Origin: Candidatus Gerdarchaeota archaeon
Lineage (GTDB): Archaea > Asgardarchaeota > Heimdallarchaeia > JABLTI01
Assembly (NCBI GenBank): GCA_016840945.1
Contig: JAEORJ010000304.1
Location: 17,659-81,658 of the forward strand
Length of the DNA: 64,000 nucleotides
Direction: 5' to 3'
Position 1 is the stretch's first letter, and each line of letters opens with the position of its first letter. Below the pieces are notes generated by a model that ran no database searches, was not told the origin of the DNA, and saw only the letters and a list, made by a program, of their open reading frames with translations. A program made the translations under genes and the position numbers. Below are positions 60,942-64,000 of this stretch, one piece after another.

Positions 60942-60985
60942 ATCAAGTTTCGAGTGAAATCTTGATATTTATAATATATATAAAA
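60942..60985. promoter_or_regulatory. Inverted repeat and TATA box upstream of cPGS-like gene
   Basis: ATCAAG-TTTC-GAGT-GAAA-T-CTTGAT (60942-60966) forms a 10-bp stem with one bulge. TATA-like tttataatatatat starts at 60968. The repeat is upstream of the TATA box, so it is more likely a protein-binding site than a leader RNA. The ATG is 42 nt downstream. Confidence 0.5.
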
Positions 60986-61007
60986 ATCATTGTGAAGTGA
61001 TTATCCA

Positions 61008-62348
61008 ATGGAATCAACAAAAGTTATCATATTGGGAGCTGCTGGAAGAGACTTCCACAATTTTAACACCTATTTTAGGGATAATGAAAATTATGAAGTT
61101 GTAGCCTTCACTGCAACTCAAATCCCCGATATTGAGGGAAGAACTTATCCCAAAGAATTAGCTGGAAAGTTATATCCAAAAGGCATCCCAATTTATGACG
61201 AAAAAAATTTAGCTGAAGTTATCGAAAAGACAAAGGCTGATGTCTGCGTATTATCTTACAGTGACTTGCCTTATGATTATGTCATGCATCTCGCATCCAA
61301 AGTCATGGCATTAGGGCCTAATTTCTGGATGATGGGTAAGAAGAAGACATCTTTGAAATCAACAAAACCTGTGATTTCAATTTGTGCTGTAAGAACCGGT
61401 TGTGGCAAAAGCCAAACAACTAGAAAAATAGCTGTCACTTTGTCAAAAATGGGTTTAAAGGTTGTTGCTATTAGACACCCAATGCCTTATGACCCTGATC
61501 TAAATTCACAAGCTTGTCAAAGATATGGTACATTAGAAGATCTTGATAAATATCGATGTACAATTGAAGAGCGAGAAGAATATGAACCACTAATCACCAA
61601 TAATATCATTCTTTATGCAGGTGTTGATTACGAAAAAATCCTACGTGAAGCAGAAAAAGAAGCTGATATTATTATCTGGGATGGTGGAAATAACGACTTC
61701 CCATTCTACAAATCTGATTTAGAAATCGTTGTAGCTGATCCTCTTAGACCGGGCCATGAAATAAGCTATTATCCTGGAGAAGTCAATTTACGCACTGCTG
61801 ATGTTATTATAATTAATAAAATGACAACTGCTAATAGAGATGATATAGCAACTGTTAGAGAAAACATTGCTCAATATAATCCAAAAGCAACTGTCATTGA
61901 TGGTGCATCACCCTTGACTGTTGAAGGGTATGAGAAAATCAGAGGTAAACGAGTCCTTGTTGTAGAAGATGGTCCTACTTTAACACACGGCGGAATGAAA
62001 TTTGGCGCTGGTGCTGTTGCTGCTTGGAAATTTGGTGCAAAAGAGCTCATTGATCCAAGACCTTTCGCAGTAGGATCAATAAAAGATACTTTTGAAAAAT
62101 ACAATCATTTAGGAATAATCTTACCAGCAATGGGTTATGGTAAGAAGCAAATTGATGAGTTAGAAAAAACAATCAACGCTATTGATTGTGACCTAGTGTT
62201 AGTTGGTACACCAATAAATCTTGCTCGTCTTATAAACATTAAACATGAATCCTTAAGGGTAAAATATGACCTAGAGGAAATAGGTCATCCTGATTTAATG
62301 GATGTCTTAAAACCATTCCTAAAAGAAAAAGGATTATTAAAGGAATAA
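61008..62348 (+). CDS. cpgS: Cyclic 2,3-diphosphoglycerate synthetase homologue
   Basis: The protein has 446 residues. It has an N-terminal Rossmann-like part (KVIILGAAGRDFHNFNTYF), the P-loop SICAVRTGCGKSQTTRK, a GTPase/kinase-like Asp motif DIIIWDGGNNDFPFYK and PGHEISYYPGEVNLRTADV. These match the family of archaeal cyclic 2,3-diphosphoglycerate synthetases (osmolyte of methanogens), though many relatives have no tested activity. The 2-phosphoglycerate kinase that feeds it is not in the window. Confidence 0.88.
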   Translation: MESTKVIILGAAGRDFHNFNTYFRDNENYEVVAFTATQIPDIEGRTYPKELAGKLYPKGIPIYDEKNLAEVIEKTKADVCVLSYSDLPYDYVMHLASKVMALGPNFWMMGKKKTSLKSTKPVISICAVRTGCGKSQTTRKIAVTLSKMGLKVVAIRHPMPYDPDLNSQACQRYGTLEDLDKYRCTIEEREEYEPLITNNIILYAGVDYEKILREAEKEADIIIWDGGNNDFPFYKSDLEIVVADPLRPGHEISYYPGEVNLRTADVIIINKMTTANRDDIATVRENIAQYNPKATVIDGASPLTVEGYEKIRGKRVLVVEDGPTLTHGGMKFGAGAVAAWKFGAKELIDPRPFAVGSIKDTFEKYNHLGIILPAMGYGKKQIDELEKTINAIDCDLVLVGTPINLARLINIKHESLRVKYDLEEIGHPDLMDVLKPFLKEKGLLKE

Positions 62349-62395
62349 TTCAAAAACTAGACGGGTAAAACCGTCTAAAACTCTTTCTTTTTTCG

Positions 62396-63325
62396 CTATC
62401 TTTTGTGCAAGCATTTTTCATTAAATTTATTTCGTAAATCTCTAAGCTGTACTTCTAAATCCTCATTCGGTTTTCCACCTTTAATCGAGAAAATTGAACC
62501 ATCTTTTATTGCAAATAATACAGAAAGTATCCGTAAATCGCCTAATCCTTTAATTGTAGAAAAGCCTTTATCAGAAATAACAATACACAAATTTCTAGTT
62601 ACTTTACAGGATTGCGGGCAGTTTGTACAGTCAGTCATTTCAGCTAGGACAGTATTTCTACTTATATCAACTTTAAAAGTTACATCTTGAGAGGTTAACA
62701 CAACTTGGTTATTATCATCAATAGTGAAGCCTTGCTCTTGAGCGATATTTGCTATGGTCTCAAGATCAAAACCCACAGGAATATATGCTGGTGTTTCGGG
62801 GATATTTGCAACAATATCTAGTATCATATCATGGAAGAAATCTGATAAATCATTTAAAGTGGAAAATTGATGGAATGAGTAATTTTCAAGGTTATAATCA
62901 GCAAATAATTTCCTAAATTTAGTCTTTAATCGTGAATATTGTTTTTGTTCAGAAGCTTCTGGGCTTGGTGTAAGAATTAAGATCTCATTTAGGGCATTTA
63001 TCTTATGGCCAGCTAAATCAAGAACCTCATTAACAAAATTAACAGAATTTTTAGTTTTGCAAAAGAAAACATATTTACGAGCACCAACAAAATAGAAAGG
63101 TAAAATATAACGGCTGTGGGCTCGACTGGTAAGAGTTGTAACCCAAATTTGTAAATCAACATCACCTTGTTCTGTTTCTGAACGATAAACAATTGGATCA
63201 ACCCCTATCATGTCTAATAAATTACTTCTATGGTGTGCGGATATTTGACGTAAATTGTCATGGAATTCATCCTTTTCAATAGTAGGTTCAATTGATAAAA
63301 CTACCTTTGTTAAATACCGCACCAT
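62396..63325 (-). CDS. Rab-like pseudo-GTPase with C-terminal cysteine cluster
   Basis: The protein has 309 residues. Residues about 5-175 follow the Ras/Rab fold: KVVL strand, IGVDPIVY like the Rab switch I, DVDLQIWVTTLTSR where Rab has LQIWDTAGQ, ILPFYFVGARKYVFF, and a final FSTLNDLSDFF helix. The P-loop has lost all Gly and Thr (IEPTIEKD, Lys18 kept), G3 lacks Asp and Gln, and G4 NKxD is LTPSPE, so GTP binding is unlikely. The C-terminal domain has CTNCPQSCKVTRNLC (C233, C236, C240, C247), a possible metal or Fe-S site. Confidence 0.72.
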   Translation of the reverse strand: MVRYLTKVVLSIEPTIEKDEFHDNLRQISAHHRSNLLDMIGVDPIVYRSETEQGDVDLQIWVTTLTSRAHSRYILPFYFVGARKYVFFCKTKNSVNFVNEVLDLAGHKINALNEILILTPSPEASEQKQYSRLKTKFRKLFADYNLENYSFHQFSTLNDLSDFFHDMILDIVANIPETPAYIPVGFDLETIANIAQEQGFTIDDNNQVVLTSQDVTFKVDISRNTVLAEMTDCTNCPQSCKVTRNLCIVISDKGFSTIKGLGDLRILSVLFAIKDGSIFSIKGGKPNEDLEVQLRDLRNKFNEKCLHKR

Positions 63326-63480
63326 AACTTTCAGCCTGTTAATTAAGTGAAAACTTTCTTTCTAGAAAAATGATAGGGGTTTATGCATATTCATTTTTCA
63401 ATTAGATTATAGGGAGATAAAAGAATTCAATAACAAAAAATAAGGAAATGGATAAAATCTTAGATAAACTGATCAAAATA

Positions 63481-63547
63481 AAAAAAAAGAAAAATAGAAA
63501 AAAATAGTCTCAAACGTCTCAGGTGATTGACCTATCAGATTTGAGAC
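63481..63547 (-). terminator. Hairpin and T-tract downstream of acidic microprotein
   Basis: GTCTCAAA (63507-63514) pairs with TTTGAGAC (63540-63547), with an inner AGGT/ACCT stem (63521-63533). On the minus strand it is followed by long T-runs. It lies about 75 nt after the microprotein stop, so it probably ends that transcript. Confidence 0.6.
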
Positions 63548-63622
63548 ATACATACATTATAAGTTATTTCTGAATTTTTGACGTCATTTTATTCTTTGAA
63601 TTTGGTTGGCGAGTGATAGGAC

Positions 63623-63748
63623 TTAATTGTCTTCTTCTTCGAAATCATCGTCCCAGTCTTCGTCATCGTCCCAATCTTCATCGTCGTCCCAGTCTTCGTC
63701 GTTATCTAATTCTTCGTCATCAAATTCTTCGTCTTTTGGTCCGTACAT
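63623..63748 (-). CDS. 41-residue acidic Trp-repeat microprotein
   Basis: The 41-residue product starts with MYGPKDEEFDDEEL and carries a hexapeptide repeat (consensus DWDDDE, with Trp at 20, 26 and 32), ending FEEEDN. More than half of its residues are Asp or Glu and it has only one Lys. A TATA-like tract lies near 63800 and a hairpin/T-tract terminator follows, so it looks like a real single-gene transcript. There is no strong Shine-Dalgarno motif. It may bind metals or basic partners, or mimic nucleic acid; all of that is inference. Confidence 0.6.
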   Translation of the reverse strand: MYGPKDEEFDDEELDNDEDWDDDEDWDDDEDWDDDFEEEDN

Positions 63749-64000
63749 CTTATTTTTACCTGAGAGTTTAAAGCTCCCTAAAAAAAAGTAGTTTTACTAA
63801 TTTAATATAAAAAGATATTTGTTTGTAATCAATTAAACAAAAAGGGAATTTTCTTATAAATAATCATGTCTTAAGTTAATTATCCTTTTGTTTTTATATG
63901 GTTTTTTCAAATTTTTTATTGATTTCTTACCAAAATGTAAAATTTGTTAAAGTAGATTAAAAATGCTTGAAATGTGAAATATAATTAATTATTTTAACCA

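Noticed and set aside
60942..60966. Hairpin considered as a riboswitch for the cPGS-like gene
   Set aside because: It lies upstream of the TATA-like box, so it is probably not transcribed. I treat it as a protein-binding site.
1..64000. Search for CRISPR arrays, insertion sequences, prophage genes and rRNA
   Set aside because: I saw no regularly spaced direct repeats, no transposase or phage structural genes and no rRNA-like sequence.

Overview
The window is a 64 kb, AT-rich piece of an archaeal chromosome. The archaeal calls rest on ribosomal proteins uL1, uL10 and L10e, NOB1, Alba, Sec61-beta, an archaeal-type geranylgeranyl reductase, and a tRNA-Pro(CGG) with an intron in a bulge-helix-bulge. 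Several genes point to an Asgard archaeon, most likely of the Heimdallarchaeia side: an MglA/Arf-type GTPase, a Rab-like pseudo-GTPase, a roadblock/LC7 protein, a RING-type zinc finger and a heliorhodopsin. The lineage is an inference from gene content, since there is no rRNA here. I see no transposase, phage gene, CRISPR array or rRNA. Genes are dense, with Shine-Dalgarno motifs of the GGAG/AGGTGA type and frequent GTG/TTG starts.

Layout. 1-3516: a cassette of actin-like ATPase (5' end off the window), ribbon-helix-helix adaptor-like protein, helical-repeat/zinc-ribbon protein and MglA-like GTPase, followed by a 1408-residue DEAH helicase (3686-7912). 7919-16590: regulators (winged helix, AbrB/ACT-like), RING protein, coiled-coil and zinc-ribbon proteins, ribosomal L10e, an OapC-like zinc ribbon, a PPC-domain protein and a TIM-barrel glycosidase-like protein. 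16754-20862: a minus-strand run NadK - NOB1 - unknown - uL1 - uL10. 21002-28780: tRNA-Pro, TPR protein, nucleotidyltransferase, roadblock protein, SMC and ScpA, Sec61-beta. 29036-36348: MoxR, DUF58, membrane proteins, DUF4129-like and DUF4139 proteins. 36493-39821: DUF4430 protein, anchored secreted protein, ECF-S-like membrane protein and a DppD-type ATPase. 39981-50969: ferredoxin, parvulin, HypE, CBS protein, Alba, hydrolases, PfkB kinase and zinc-ribbon proteins.

51121-58588 is the most distinctive accessory stretch: a DUF1295 reductase-like membrane protein, a Rieske non-haem oxygenase, geranylgeranyl reductase + ferredoxin + SCP2 protein, an E2-like acyltransferase that has lost its catalytic His motif, then a heliorhodopsin divergent from a class II photolyase. 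It looks like isoprenoid/lipid chemistry next to light sensing and light-driven DNA repair. 58591-64000 holds PyrE-QueC-QueE, a cyclic 2,3-diphosphoglycerate synthetase homologue, a Rab-like pseudo-GTPase with a cysteine cluster, and a 41-residue acidic Trp-repeat microprotein with its own terminator.

Two start-codon observations matter for reannotation. SMC has no ATG/GTG/TTG before its conserved N-terminus, but has a CTG at 23900 behind a good Shine-Dalgarno motif. The winged-helix gene near 10471 may have a similar non-standard start.
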